Shown here piece after piece: positions 34,092 to 43,266 of a stretch of 64,000 nt of DNA. Each line of letters starts with the position of its first letter. Position 1 is the first letter of the stretch. Source of the stretch: Fimenecus sp900545625 (GTDB lineage Bacteria; Bacillota; Clostridia; Oscillospirales; Acutalibacteraceae); NCBI GenBank assembly GCA_963931525.1, contig OZ007023.1, forward strand, positions 1,488,001 through 1,552,000, in the 5' to 3' direction. A program made the translations under genes and the position numbers. The notes beneath the pieces are model-generated. The model was not told the origin of the DNA. It was given only the letters and a program-made list of their open reading frames with translations, and did not search any database.

Positions 34092-34166
34092 ATATCGTGA
34101 TATTATATGCACTGTTTCGTGCATTTTGCGATATGTTGTATTTTTTTATCGAAATCGGGTGTTAGA

Positions 34167-35072
34167 ATGTACCATGCACTGACTGTTGGCGATGTATTTC
34201 GGGATATCGGCAACGCTATTTTGAGCTTTCGCAGCCTTGCAGACGTGTTGGACGTGCTCTTGGTCGCATTCGTGATCTACAGCGTCATTAAGTTGATTCG
34301 TGAAACGCGCGCGATCCAGCTTGCCAAGGGCTTTATTTTACTGTTGTTATTGTATGCGGCAGTATATTTGCTGAACATGGAGGTCAGCTCCTACATGTTC
34401 TCGCTCTTGTTTTCCAATATTCTGCTGGTGCTTGTGATCATCTTTTCGCCTGAGATCCGCCATGCACTTGAAAGCGTCGGCCGCAGCAGTGTATCCAATT
34501 TCAACCTGTTCAACTTTAAGCACGGTGACGAGATTCAGCGGCAGGAGCGTTTGGCAGATATGGTCAACGCCGTGACCAAGGCCTGCGCCGAAATGAGTGA
34601 TAAAAAAATAGGCGCGCTGCTTGTTTTTGAGCGGGAAAGCATCCTCGGCGACATCATCAATACGGGCACTTTGGTGGATGCGGCGATTTCCGAAGAAATG
34701 ATCGGCAACATTTTTTATCCCAAAGCGCCGCTGCACGACGGGGCAGCAGTGATCCGCGACGCGCGTATTTGCGCTGCCGGGTGTATTTTGCCTTTGACGA
34801 AGAACACAAATTTAAGCAGTGAGCTTGGCACACGCCACCGCGCTGCCCTTGGCATGAGCGAGCAGAGTGATGCGCTGGTCATTGTGGTTTCGGAGGAAAC
34901 CGGCGCGATCTCTGCTGCTTCAAAGGGCAATCTGCGGCGGGGGCTTTCCAGCGGGGATCTCCGCGAGCTGCTGACGCAAACTTTCATAAAAACCGATAGC
35001 AATGAGGACAACCGCTTAAAGAAACTGCTGAAGGGACGTCACAAGCATGAAGAAACTGCATCTGAAGACTAA
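34167..35072 (+). CDS. cdaA: Diadenylate cyclase
   Basis: 301-residue membrane enzyme making the second messenger c-di-AMP from two ATP. Three transmembrane helices lie in the first 100 residues. The DAC domain follows with the DGA motif (APLHDGAAVIRD) and the RHR motif (GTRHRAALG). The ATG at 34167 fits the promoter; the longer frame from 34107 would add an unusual Cys-rich stretch. It overlaps cdaR by 26 bases. cdaA-cdaR is the conserved pair, but glmM does not follow here. Confidence 0.93.
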   Translation: MYHALTVGDVFRDIGNAILSFRSLADVLDVLLVAFVIYSVIKLIRETRAIQLAKGFILLLLLYAAVYLLNMEVSSYMFSLLFSNILLVLVIIFSPEIRHALESVGRSSVSNFNLFNFKHGDEIQRQERLADMVNAVTKACAEMSDKKIGALLVFERESILGDIINTGTLVDAAISEEMIGNIFYPKAPLHDGAAVIRDARICAAGCILPLTKNTNLSSELGTRHRAALGMSEQSDALVIVVSEETGAISAASKGNLRRGLSSGDLRELLTQTFIKTDSNEDNRLKKLLKGRHKHEETASED

Positions 35073-36396
35073 TCCCACCGCCGATGCGGGAAAAGCATCG
35101 GAAAAGAAAAAAAGCGGGGGGCTTATCAACAACAATAAATTGATGATGCTTTTATCTCTGATCGTTGCGTTCGGGATTTGGATCTGGGTGGCGATCGAGA
35201 AAAGCCCGGTCGTTGAAACCACGATCAGCTCCGTCCCCGTGCAGATCGACATGGAAAACAGCGTGCCCGCACAGCTGAATCTTCAAATGTTCGGGCAGAC
35301 GGAATATTATGTGGATGTCACGGTTTCGGCAAAGCGTTTTGTCGCGTCCACACTGACCGCCTCGGACATCACGGTGACGGCGCAGACCAACTATGTCGAT
35401 TCCGCCGGTACAAAATCTTTGCAGTTGCGGGCAACTGCCGCAAACTCCAAGGATTTTGAGATCACGGGACTTTCACAGAACTATATTGATGTGTATTTCG
35501 ACACATACAAAGAAGCGGAGTTTGCTATCGCACCACGAATCATTGCGCCCGACGAGGGCTCGGTGATCGAGGGCTGCATTCTCGGCGACCCGGTGTTCTC
35601 CAGAAGCACGGTCGTTGTCAGCGGGCCTGCGACAGAGGTTAATACCGTTACGGGCGTGGTTGCAGAGGTCACGCTTGACGCGCCGCTTGCCGCCACCACG
35701 ACACTGCAGCCGGAGCTTCGCCTGCAAACGGAGGCAAACGAAAATTTGTCCAACGTGCAGATCAACGCCGGGGACAGCGAAGTGACCATGACCATTCCCG
35801 TTCTGAAAAATGTCGTGCTGCCCACAACGGTCACGTTCCGTAATACACCGGCCGGATATTTGAATGACAATATCCCATTCACCGTTTCCCCGAGCAGTGT
35901 AGAGGCTTCTATCCCGATCGAGCAGGTGGACGTTGTCACCGCGATCAGCGTCGGTACGCTGGACTTTTCGGATCTGGATATCGGCTATAACCGTTTTGTG
36001 TTTGAGGCTGCAGACATCACCGACTATATCGTGACCGACAATACCACGCGCTTCCGCGTGACCGTTAATATGAGCGGTACGACCTCGGCTTCGTTTACGG
36101 TGCCGGAGGGCAATGTATCGATCGTCGCGCAAAAAGAGGGTTTTGCTTCGACTGTGGTGCCTGCGAGTATCGAAAACGTCCGTGTCATCGGCACACCGGA
36201 GGAGATTGCTGCGCTCACGAACGATATGCTGTATGTGGAGCTCGACCTTTCGAACTATGATGTGCAGGTCGGCGAACAGACCGTAGAGGTCAATGTGGTC
36301 GTGCGCGGTAACACAAAGGCTTGGGCGTCCGGAACATATTCGGTGCGCATACAGTCTACACAGGCTGCCGAAAACACAACGGCGCAGAGCGGATAA
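35047..36396 (+). CDS. cdaR: YbbR/CdaR-family regulator of c-di-AMP cyclase
   Basis: 449 residues. A basic cytoplasmic tail (1-32) and one transmembrane helix (about 33-50, MLLSLIVAFGIWIWVAI) lead to a long extracytoplasmic part built of YbbR repeats (for example SVPVQIDMEN and VRVIGTPEEIAALT regions). In other Firmicutes CdaR binds CdaA and tunes its output. It begins inside cdaA, so the two are translationally coupled. The C-terminal Thr/Ala tail is low complexity. Confidence 0.88.
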   Translation: MKKLHLKTNPTADAGKASEKKKSGGLINNNKLMMLLSLIVAFGIWIWVAIEKSPVVETTISSVPVQIDMENSVPAQLNLQMFGQTEYYVDVTVSAKRFVASTLTASDITVTAQTNYVDSAGTKSLQLRATAANSKDFEITGLSQNYIDVYFDTYKEAEFAIAPRIIAPDEGSVIEGCILGDPVFSRSTVVVSGPATEVNTVTGVVAEVTLDAPLAATTTLQPELRLQTEANENLSNVQINAGDSEVTMTIPVLKNVVLPTTVTFRNTPAGYLNDNIPFTVSPSSVEASIPIEQVDVVTAISVGTLDFSDLDIGYNRFVFEAADITDYIVTDNTTRFRVTVNMSGTTSASFTVPEGNVSIVAQKEGFASTVVPASIENVRVIGTPEEIAALTNDMLYVELDLSNYDVQVGEQTVEVNVVVRGNTKAWASGTYSVRIQSTQAAENTTAQSG

Positions 36397-36426
36397 GCGG
36401 CGAATACGGCGGGAGGTGCAAAGACA

Positions 36427-37770
36427 TTGAAACGGAAGTACGTTTTACCGGTGCTTTCTGTGCTGTTGATCTTTGGTCTTTGCAGCTGCTCGGCAAGGAT
36501 CGCCACAGTGGACGAGCTGATGCGGCCGCCCCGTCTTTCCGGGGAAAACAGTGGGATCCAGGAGGCGTTCGAACGCGCCACACAGAATAAAAGTGTGCAG
36601 ATCAAGACGCCGACTTCCGGCGCGTATCGTTCGGCGTATGTTCTCTATGATTTTGACGGCGACGATACGCAGGAGGCCATCACATTTTACAGGGACACCG
36701 AGGACGAGACGACAGCGTATATGCACGTTCTGGATTTTAACGGGACGCGCTGGGAATCCGTTGCCGATATAAAAGGCAAGGGCAGCGAGGTGTATGAGAT
36801 CGATTTTTGCGATATGAACGGCGACGGCAGACAGGAGATCGTGGTTTGCTGGTCGTTGTTTGAAAGCGCGGGCGGCAGAGTGCTGACCGTGTATACCCCA
36901 CGCGTCAATGAGACCACCGTTTCACTACGGGAACTCGCACAGGAACCGTTTACGCAGATGCTGCCCATGGATGTAAATGCGGATGGGCGCGATGAGATCT
37001 TTTTGATGCTGATTACTACGGAGTTCGGTGCAAATCGTACCATATGCAGGGTGCTTGCCATGGACGATGAGTTCGGGATCTATGCAATGGACAGCTTGGA
37101 GCTTGTCCCGGCACTCAGCGTCCTTTCCTTACAGGCGGCAAATATGCAGGAAGGGACGGCGGTAGTGTATGCGGACTGTGTACTGAATGAAAGTATTGCT
37201 GTTACGGAAGTCGTATATTGGGACACTGCCTCACACTGCCTGCGCGCGCCGCTGACGGAGGATAACCGTGCTCTCGTGCCGCAGACCGCGCGTTCCGCAT
37301 CTCTTTCCTGTATGGATGTCGATGCAGACGGCGTGCCCGAAATCCCGACCCAGCAGTTTTATTCCAATGCGGTCACAGCGGTGGGCAACGAGCGTCAAAC
37401 ACTGCCGCTGACTGTGTGGCTTTCTTTCGACGGCAGCGCACTGCAGGAGACAACAAGTGCGCTGATGCTGTCCGGTGCGTCTTGCGCATTTCAGTTAACT
37501 GCGGCGGAACTGCAGTCCCTTACAGTTGTTTATGAGCCGGCTGCGCAGATTTGCTCTTTTTATCGTCAGCTTTCGGACGGAACGCGCGGGGACCTGCTGT
37601 TCATCTTATCGGTTATGGCAACTGCAAAGTGGGAAGAAGGCGAAAACGGCGCGCGTGTTTTTCTGGCGGAGAGCGGCCGGCGTACTTATGCGTATGAGAT
37701 CACACAGGCAGGTGAAGCATCCGGTATTACACCGAGCGGGTTGCAGGAGCGTTTTGCGGTAACGCGGTAA
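36427..37770 (+). CDS. Lipoprotein with calcium-binding VCBS/FG-GAP-like repeats
   Basis: 447 residues. The signal peptide ends in FGLCSCSA, a lipobox-like site giving a lipidated Cys at 19 or 21. Four Asp-rich loops (DFDGDDTQE, DMNGDGRQE, DVNADGRDE, DVDADGVPE) resemble calcium-binding FG-GAP/VCBS blades and suggest a beta-propeller-like outer-surface domain. Start is TTG at 36427 with GGGAGGTG upstream. It lies between cdaR and a two-component system with 14-30 base gaps. A role as an envelope sensor accessory is inference; no known family name is assigned. Confidence 0.65.
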   Translation: MKRKYVLPVLSVLLIFGLCSCSARIATVDELMRPPRLSGENSGIQEAFERATQNKSVQIKTPTSGAYRSAYVLYDFDGDDTQEAITFYRDTEDETTAYMHVLDFNGTRWESVADIKGKGSEVYEIDFCDMNGDGRQEIVVCWSLFESAGGRVLTVYTPRVNETTVSLRELAQEPFTQMLPMDVNADGRDEIFLMLITTEFGANRTICRVLAMDDEFGIYAMDSLELVPALSVLSLQAANMQEGTAVVYADCVLNESIAVTEVVYWDTASHCLRAPLTEDNRALVPQTARSASLSCMDVDADGVPEIPTQQFYSNAVTAVGNERQTLPLTVWLSFDGSALQETTSALMLSGASCAFQLTAAELQSLTVVYEPAAQICSFYRQLSDGTRGDLLFILSVMATAKWEEGENGARVFLAESGRRTYAYEITQAGEASGITPSGLQERFAVTR

Positions 37771-37784
37771 AGGAGAGAGGTTGA

Positions 37785-38489
37785 ATGAAACGAGTATTGA
37801 TTGCCGAGGATGAGGCTTCCATTCGGGAGTTTATCGTCATCAATCTGCAAAGAAGCGGCTATGAGGTTCTTGAAGCGGAAAACGGTGCGCAGGCGATAGC
37901 TCTGTTTGACGATTACGATGGGCAGATCGATGTTGCGATTTTGGATATTATGATGCCGGAGAAAGACGGCATGGAGGTTTGCCGTTATTTCCGCGACAAA
38001 AGTGCGGAGATCGGGATTCTGATGCTTTCGGCAAAATCACAGGAGATCGACAAGGTCACGGGGCTGATGAACGGTGCAGATGACTATATTACCAAGCCGT
38101 TTTCTCCTTCCGAATTGATGGCGCGTGTCGATGCGATTTTCCGTCGTGTGGCGCTTGTCAAAGCGCGGCACGCGCAAACGCAGTCCGAGCAGAGCATTCG
38201 TCTCGGCGATTTTACACTGCAGCTCAACGAACGGCTGCTGTATATTGGGACTAAGCCGGTTGAATTGACGCAAATTGAATTTCAGATTTTGGAATACCTG
38301 TTTCGAAATCCCAATACTGTATTGACGCGCGCAGCGATTTTGAATGAGGTTTGGGGCGAAAACTGTTATGTAGATGACAAGGTCATTGACGTCAACATTC
38401 ACCGTCTGCGCAGCAAGATCGAGGATGTCCCCGCGCAGCCAAAGCACTTGGTGACGATCTGGGGCATGGGATATAAGTGGATCGTTTAA
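37785..38489 (+). CDS. OmpR-family response regulator
   Basis: 234 residues: receiver domain with phospho-acceptor D54 (VAILDIMMP), acidic E8-D9 and Lys in YITKPFSP, then an OmpR/PhoB winged helix (ELTQIEFQILEYL, VIDVNIHRLRSKIE, TIWGMGYKW). It binds DNA as a dimer when phosphorylated. The partner kinase gene begins 27 bases after its stop. The pair resembles PhoPR/ResDE types, and the regulon cannot be inferred. Confidence 0.92.
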   Translation: MKRVLIAEDEASIREFIVINLQRSGYEVLEAENGAQAIALFDDYDGQIDVAILDIMMPEKDGMEVCRYFRDKSAEIGILMLSAKSQEIDKVTGLMNGADDYITKPFSPSELMARVDAIFRRVALVKARHAQTQSEQSIRLGDFTLQLNERLLYIGTKPVELTQIEFQILEYLFRNPNTVLTRAAILNEVWGENCYVDDKVIDVNIHRLRSKIEDVPAQPKHLVTIWGMGYKWIV

Positions 38490-38515
38490 GTCGCGGCTGG
38501 AAAGGAGCGAGTCGT

Positions 38516-39955
38516 TTGACGCGTGGCAAGAGCAGCATCACAAAGCGCTGGGTCGTCAATACGCTTTGCGTGATCGTCGTGGTTTTGATCGGTGTTACGT
38601 TGGTCTCGCTGCTGCTGTTCCGCGAGCAGTATTACGGCGCCGTGCGCGCAACGTTAGATGCGCGTGCGACGGGACTTGTGCGTTCGTATTTTTCCTTTTC
38701 TTCCGGCAGTCCTACCGAAGAGACCTTTAATATGCGTGCCAATGAGTATGTGGAAAACTTTAACGATAAAACGCTTATGGAGGTCTGGGTGATCGGCAGT
38801 GACGGCAGCGTCGTCGTCTCCTCCAGCGGCTTTTCGGTCGCGGGCGAGCCGTTCCCCGATTACGAGGATGCGCTCGTCGCGGAAAACGGCAAGGCGTTTT
38901 GGACGGGCTATACCTCATCGGGTGAGCATGTTATGGCACTTAGCTTTATGCTCGTTCCCCAAAACGGGCAGAGCGGTGCGGTACGATATATCATATCGCT
39001 TGCGGACATTGACGCGCAGCTGCGCACGCTTGCCGTTTTGCTGTTCGTGCTGTGCGGCGTTATTTTGATTTTGGTGTCCGTTTCGGGGCTGTATTTTGTG
39101 CGTTCGATCGTGCAGCCCGTTAAGCGGATCACCGAAACTGCACAGCGCATTGCTGACGGGGATTTGAGCGCGCGCATCGAAGGCAGCGAATCCGAGGACG
39201 AGTTAGGTCGCTTGAGCGCTACCATTAACGATATGGCGCGCGAACTCAATGAAACAGACCGTCTGAAAAATGAATTTATTTCTACTGTCTCGCATGAGCT
39301 GCGCACACCGTTGACGGCAATCAAGGGCTGGGGCGAAACGCTGCTGGATTCCCCAAATGAGGATGCGGCACTTACGCGCAGGGGCTTGAAGGTCATTATC
39401 GGCGAGTCGGAGCGCCTGTCGCAGCTCGTGGAGGAGTTGTTGGATTTTTCCCGCATGGAAAGCGGAAATCTTTCGATGCAGATGGAGCGTTTTGACGTGT
39501 TCGGCGCGCTGCGTGAGGCGATTCTGCTGTTTAATGAGCGCGCTCGCCGCGAGGCGATCACACTGACATATGAGATCACATCTGCAAATGCGGTCATGTA
39601 TGGCGACCGCAACCGAATCAAGCAGGTGTTTGTAAACGTTTTGGATAACGCGTTCAAATATTCCGAGCAGGGCGGCAGCATTTCAGTGCAGGCATTTCTC
39701 GACCAAAGCACGGTACGGATTTCAATCCAAGACTGCGGCTGCGGTATTTCACAAGCGGATCTCCCGCACGTGACCGAAAAATTTTATAAGGCGAACACGG
39801 CTGTGCGCGGTTCAGGAATCGGACTTGCAGTAGTTGCAGAGATCGTAACCATGCACGGCGGCGAATTGCAAATCGACAGCGCACCCGGCGAGGGGACGAC
39901 CGTTACCCTGCGCTTTCCGATAGAAACCCAAACGGCTTTGCCGAAAGGAGAATAA
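38516..39955 (+). CDS. Membrane sensor histidine kinase
   Basis: 479 residues. The first transmembrane helix (about 12-37) is followed by an extracytoplasmic sensor of about 130 residues, a second helix (about 175-200), a HAMP linker and HisKA with H260 in STVSHELRTPLTAIKGW. HATPase_c follows with VNVLDNAFKYSEQGG (N box) and GSGIGLAVVAEIV (G2 box). Start is TTG at 38516, 8 bases after AAAGGAG; a GTG at 38477 lies within the regulator gene and has no ribosome binding site. The likely stimulus is envelope stress, from its cdaA-lipoprotein setting. Confidence 0.9.
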   Translation: MTRGKSSITKRWVVNTLCVIVVVLIGVTLVSLLLFREQYYGAVRATLDARATGLVRSYFSFSSGSPTEETFNMRANEYVENFNDKTLMEVWVIGSDGSVVVSSSGFSVAGEPFPDYEDALVAENGKAFWTGYTSSGEHVMALSFMLVPQNGQSGAVRYIISLADIDAQLRTLAVLLFVLCGVILILVSVSGLYFVRSIVQPVKRITETAQRIADGDLSARIEGSESEDELGRLSATINDMARELNETDRLKNEFISTVSHELRTPLTAIKGWGETLLDSPNEDAALTRRGLKVIIGESERLSQLVEELLDFSRMESGNLSMQMERFDVFGALREAILLFNERARREAITLTYEITSANAVMYGDRNRIKQVFVNVLDNAFKYSEQGGSISVQAFLDQSTVRISIQDCGCGISQADLPHVTEKFYKANTAVRGSGIGLAVVAEIVTMHGGELQIDSAPGEGTTVTLRFPIETQTALPKGE

Positions 39956-39957
39956 AA

Positions 39958-40983
39958 TTGGCAAAAAAGCAGAAAAAACCATGTAAATACAGCTCGGTCG
40001 GTGGGCAGGCGCTCATTGAGGGCGTTATGATGCGTGGGCCGAGCGGAACGGCGATGTCTGTGCGTCTGCCGAGCGGCGAGATCGAAACGGAATATAAGGA
40101 AACAAAACCATGGCGCGAAAAGTGCAAGTTTTTCTCGATCCCGCTTATCCGCGGCATCGTCGGCTTTGTCGAATCCCTTGTAACGGGCTACGGCTACTTA
40201 ATGGAGTCAGCCGAAAAATCTACACAGGGCTTGGAAGAGGATACGGAAAACCTTTCTAAGCTCGACCGCTGGATCAACGACCATTTCGGCGAGAAAATGA
40301 TGAATATCATTGGTATTATCTCCGCTGTACTCGGCTTCGGGCTTGCCTTTTTCCTGTTTATGTGGCTGCCGACGTTTTTAGTCGATGTTGTGACGCGTGG
40401 CACGCTGCTGAAATTCCACGCGTTGTTTGAGGGGATCATCCGCGTCATCATCTTTGTCTTATATATGGTGCTGGTCTCCAAGATGAAAGATATCCACCGT
40501 GTGTTCATGTACCACGGCGCGGAGCATAAATCCATTTTCTGCTATGAGCACGGGCTGGAACTGACCGTGGAAAATGTCCGCAAGCAAAGCCGCTTTCACC
40601 CGCGCTGCGGTACAAGCTTTATGTTCGTGATGATCTTGCTGAGTATTTTGCTTTCGTCCGCGCTGGTTCTGATTTTCCCGGGACTTGCCGAGGTCAATCG
40701 AATTCTGTGGATCATTGTGAAGCTCCTGATTTTGCCAATCGTCATGGGGCTCGGCTATGAGTTTATCCGTTATGCAGGGCGGCACGACAACCTGTTTGTG
40801 AAAATCCTTGCTGCACCCGGGCTTTGGATGCAGCGTATTACCACGAAGGAGCCGACCGATGACATCATTGAGGTCGGAATCGCATCCTTAAAAGCAGCGC
40901 TCGGCGAGGGAAAAACGGTTAAAACGGAGACGCCGAAACCTGACAGCGATCCGCCTGTCCTCGGCGAAGAAAACGCACAATGA
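39958..40983 (+). CDS. yqhQ: DUF1385 membrane protein YqhQ
   Basis: 341 residues of the DUF1385 family. The start YSSVGGQALIEGVMMRGP is highly conserved, as are VFMYHGAEHKSIFCYE and SRFHPRCGTSFMF. Four or so transmembrane helices are visible (about 120-140, 155-180, 220-245, 255-275). Start is TTG at 39958 with AAAGGAG 7 bases upstream. It overlaps prmC by four bases; yqhQ-prmC(-prfA) is the usual Clostridia arrangement. The biochemical role is unknown. Confidence 0.85.
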   Translation: MAKKQKKPCKYSSVGGQALIEGVMMRGPSGTAMSVRLPSGEIETEYKETKPWREKCKFFSIPLIRGIVGFVESLVTGYGYLMESAEKSTQGLEEDTENLSKLDRWINDHFGEKMMNIIGIISAVLGFGLAFFLFMWLPTFLVDVVTRGTLLKFHALFEGIIRVIIFVLYMVLVSKMKDIHRVFMYHGAEHKSIFCYEHGLELTVENVRKQSRFHPRCGTSFMFVMILLSILLSSALVLIFPGLAEVNRILWIIVKLLILPIVMGLGYEFIRYAGRHDNLFVKILAAPGLWMQRITTKEPTDDIIEVGIASLKAALGEGKTVKTETPKPDSDPPVLGEENAQ

Positions 40984-41816
40984 CAGTTTTAGAAGCGTTT
41001 CAAAACGGCGAGCGGTTTTTGCTCGCAAACGGAATAGAGGATATAGCTTTTGACTGCGGCTGTCTGTTTGAAGCGGCCTGCGGATATGCGCACGCGGCAC
41101 GCATCGCGCATGCACACGACGTTTTAGAGCCGGAGGCTGAAATACAGTTCTTTTCGTATATCCACCGCAGGGCTTCCGGCGAGCCGCTGCAATATATACT
41201 GGGAAAATGGACATTCTGCGGCAGGGAATTCCAAGTCGGCAAGGGTGTTCTGATTCCGCGTCCTGAGACGGAAGAACTTGCAGAGCATGCTTCCCGAGCC
41301 GTGCGGGAAAACGGATATGCCGTAGTTTGGGATCTTTGCGCAGGTTCGGGTTGTTTGGGCCTTACGTTGGCGTTGAATGCTCCCGAATTGCAGGTCGTAA
41401 TGCTCGAAAAATACGATGCCGCCCTGTACTTTTTGAACGCAAATCAAAAGAAGTTCAGCGCGCAGAATGCTGTGATCGTACAGGCGGATGTGCTTTTGCC
41501 GCCGCCTAAGGGGCTTCCTATACCTGATATGATCGTCTCCAATCCGCCCTATGTCCCGGCAGGAGAGATCAATTCGCTTCAATCCGAAGTGCTCTGTGAG
41601 CCGCGCACAGCGCTCGACGGCGGTGCCGACGGCTTGGATTTTTATCGCGCCATAAAAGAATTTTGGCTGCCTTGTGTACGCACGGGCGGACGCCTGTGGT
41701 TCGAGTGCGGTGACGGGCAGGGTGAAGCGATCGCTTTACTTTTTTCGGATTGTGCGCGAAGCCGTGTGCATTATGATACAAATCATGTTGACAGATTCGT
41801 GGAAATCCATGTATAA
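40980..41816 (+). CDS. prmC: Release factor glutamine methyltransferase
   Basis: 278-residue SAM-dependent methyltransferase that modifies the GGQ glutamine of peptide-chain release factors. An N-terminal helical domain (1-75) includes GEPLQYILGKWTF, with VLIPRPETEELAE after it. DLCAGSGCLGLTLAL binds SAM, and NPPYVPAGEI is the catalytic motif. prfA, which normally accompanies it, is absent. ATGA overlap with yqhQ. Confidence 0.94.
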   Translation: MTVLEAFQNGERFLLANGIEDIAFDCGCLFEAACGYAHAARIAHAHDVLEPEAEIQFFSYIHRRASGEPLQYILGKWTFCGREFQVGKGVLIPRPETEELAEHASRAVRENGYAVVWDLCAGSGCLGLTLALNAPELQVVMLEKYDAALYFLNANQKKFSAQNAVIVQADVLLPPPKGLPIPDMIVSNPPYVPAGEINSLQSEVLCEPRTALDGGADGLDFYRAIKEFWLPCVRTGGRLWFECGDGQGEAIALLFSDCARSRVHYDTNHVDRFVEIHV

Positions 41817-41848
41817 TACTATTTCAAAGATGTTTTGGGAGTTCTGTT

Positions 41849-42514
41849 ATGCTTTTAGATATTCTGCGAGGCGGATTTGATCCGATCGCTTTGATCGCGG
41901 GCTTGTTTGCCTCCGTATTCGTGGTTTTTTGCACTATGCCTGTGCATGAGTGCGCACATGCGTTTGTTGCCAACAAACTCGGCGACGGTACAGCGCGCCT
42001 GTCCGGACGTATGACGCTTAATCCCATGAAGCACATCGACCCCATCGGCGCGCTGATGATCATTTTGGTCGGTTTCGGGTACGCAAAGCCTGTCCCCGTC
42101 AACCCGCGTAACTTTAAAAACCCGAAAGCCGGTATGGCGCTTACAGCGCTTGCGGGACCTGTATCCAATCTCCTTATGGCGGCGATTTTTATCCTGCTAA
42201 AAAATATTGTCGGGCTGCTTCCTGCGACCAATGTGTTGGCGACGGCACTGTATCTCTTTTTCACGTATGCCGCGATCATCAATATCGGTCTTGCCGTATT
42301 CAATCTGATCCCTGTTCCGCCGTTGGACGGTTCGCGTGTGCTGCAGCTGCTGATCCCTTCCAAATATTATTATAAATTTCTGCAATATGAGCGTTATATT
42401 GTTTTGATCGTATTTGCACTTTTGTTTTTCGGCGTGCTCAGCCGTCCGCTGGCATACTTGGAGACGGTGATCTTTAACGGCTTTGACTATGTCATCGGAT
42501 ATCCGTTTCGCTGA
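41849..42514 (+). CDS. Site-2-type M50 metalloprotease
   Basis: 221-residue intramembrane zinc protease. HECAH in PVHECAHAFVAN is the zinc motif, and VPPLDGSRVL carries the third ligand Asp. Six hydrophobic segments fit the compact M50B core without a PDZ or CBS domain. GLVGFGYAKPVPVNPRNF-like residues between the helices are typical of this bacterial subgroup. It lies between prmC and scpA, as in many Clostridia. The substrate is unknown; it is not SpoIVFB by context. Confidence 0.85.
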   Translation: MLLDILRGGFDPIALIAGLFASVFVVFCTMPVHECAHAFVANKLGDGTARLSGRMTLNPMKHIDPIGALMIILVGFGYAKPVPVNPRNFKNPKAGMALTALAGPVSNLLMAAIFILLKNIVGLLPATNVLATALYLFFTYAAIINIGLAVFNLIPVPPLDGSRVLQLLIPSKYYYKFLQYERYIVLIVFALLFFGVLSRPLAYLETVIFNGFDYVIGYPFR

Positions 42515-42525
42515 GAGGTCGCTGT

Positions 42526-43266
42526 ATGGAGGAGATTTCTTATAAATTAGAGGTGTTTGAGGGCCCTATGGACCTGCTTTTACACCTCATTTCCAAACAC
42601 AAGCTGAATATTTATGACATTCCGATCTTTACGCTTGTCGAGCAGTATACCGATTACGTCAAGCGTATGCAGGAAGAGGATATGTACGTCGCAAGCGCCT
42701 TTTTGGAAATGGCGGCGCGCCTCGTTTACATCAAGACCGTTTCGCTTCTGCCTGTCTACGAAGAGGCGGAAGAGCTGAAAAAAGAGCTGACAGGCGAGCT
42801 GCTTGAATATCGGGATTGCCGTTTGATGGCGGAAAAGCTGTCACTTCAAACGGAGGGCTTCGACCGCTTTGTACGTGAGCCAACTGAGATTGAAGCTGAC
42901 CCCACCTACACGCGGCTGCATGAGCCCTCTGAGCTTTTACGGGCGTATATGAGCGCGGTCGGTAAGCGGCTTCGAAAGCTGCCGCCGCCGGTGGAGGCGT
43001 TCCGCGGCATTGTGGCGACGAAAATTGTCTCTGTGGAGTCCAAGATCAAGTCGATTTATTATTCGCTCAAGCGCAAAGGCAAAAAGCAGCGGTTTCGCGC
43101 GCTGTTTGCCGACGCGCAGTCCAGATCCGATCTCGTGGCGACCTTCCTTGCTGTACTGGAGCTTGCAAAAGTCAAAAAACTGCGTATAGAGGGCGAGGGC
43201 GACACCACGGATGTGGAGCTTTTAACGGAAGATTTCGGGGACTTCGGTTCCAAAGAATGGGGGTAA
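42526..43266 (+). CDS. scpA: Segregation and condensation protein A
   Basis: 246-residue kleisin of the SMC-ScpAB condensin complex. YKLEVFEGPMDLLLHLISKH is the N-terminal signature that binds the SMC neck. The C-terminal winged helix includes RFRALFADAQSRSDLVATFLAVLEL. Overlaps scpB by 10 bases. smc itself is not in the window. Confidence 0.95.
   Translation: MEEISYKLEVFEGPMDLLLHLISKHKLNIYDIPIFTLVEQYTDYVKRMQEEDMYVASAFLEMAARLVYIKTVSLLPVYEEAEELKKELTGELLEYRDCRLMAEKLSLQTEGFDRFVREPTEIEADPTYTRLHEPSELLRAYMSAVGKRLRKLPPPVEAFRGIVATKIVSVESKIKSIYYSLKRKGKKQRFRALFADAQSRSDLVATFLAVLELAKVKKLRIEGEGDTTDVELLTEDFGDFGSKEWG

Noticed and set aside
34092..34166. Possible c-di-AMP (ydaO) riboswitch ahead of cdaA
   Set aside because: The leader is only about 70 bases with one small hairpin; the ydaO aptamer is much longer.
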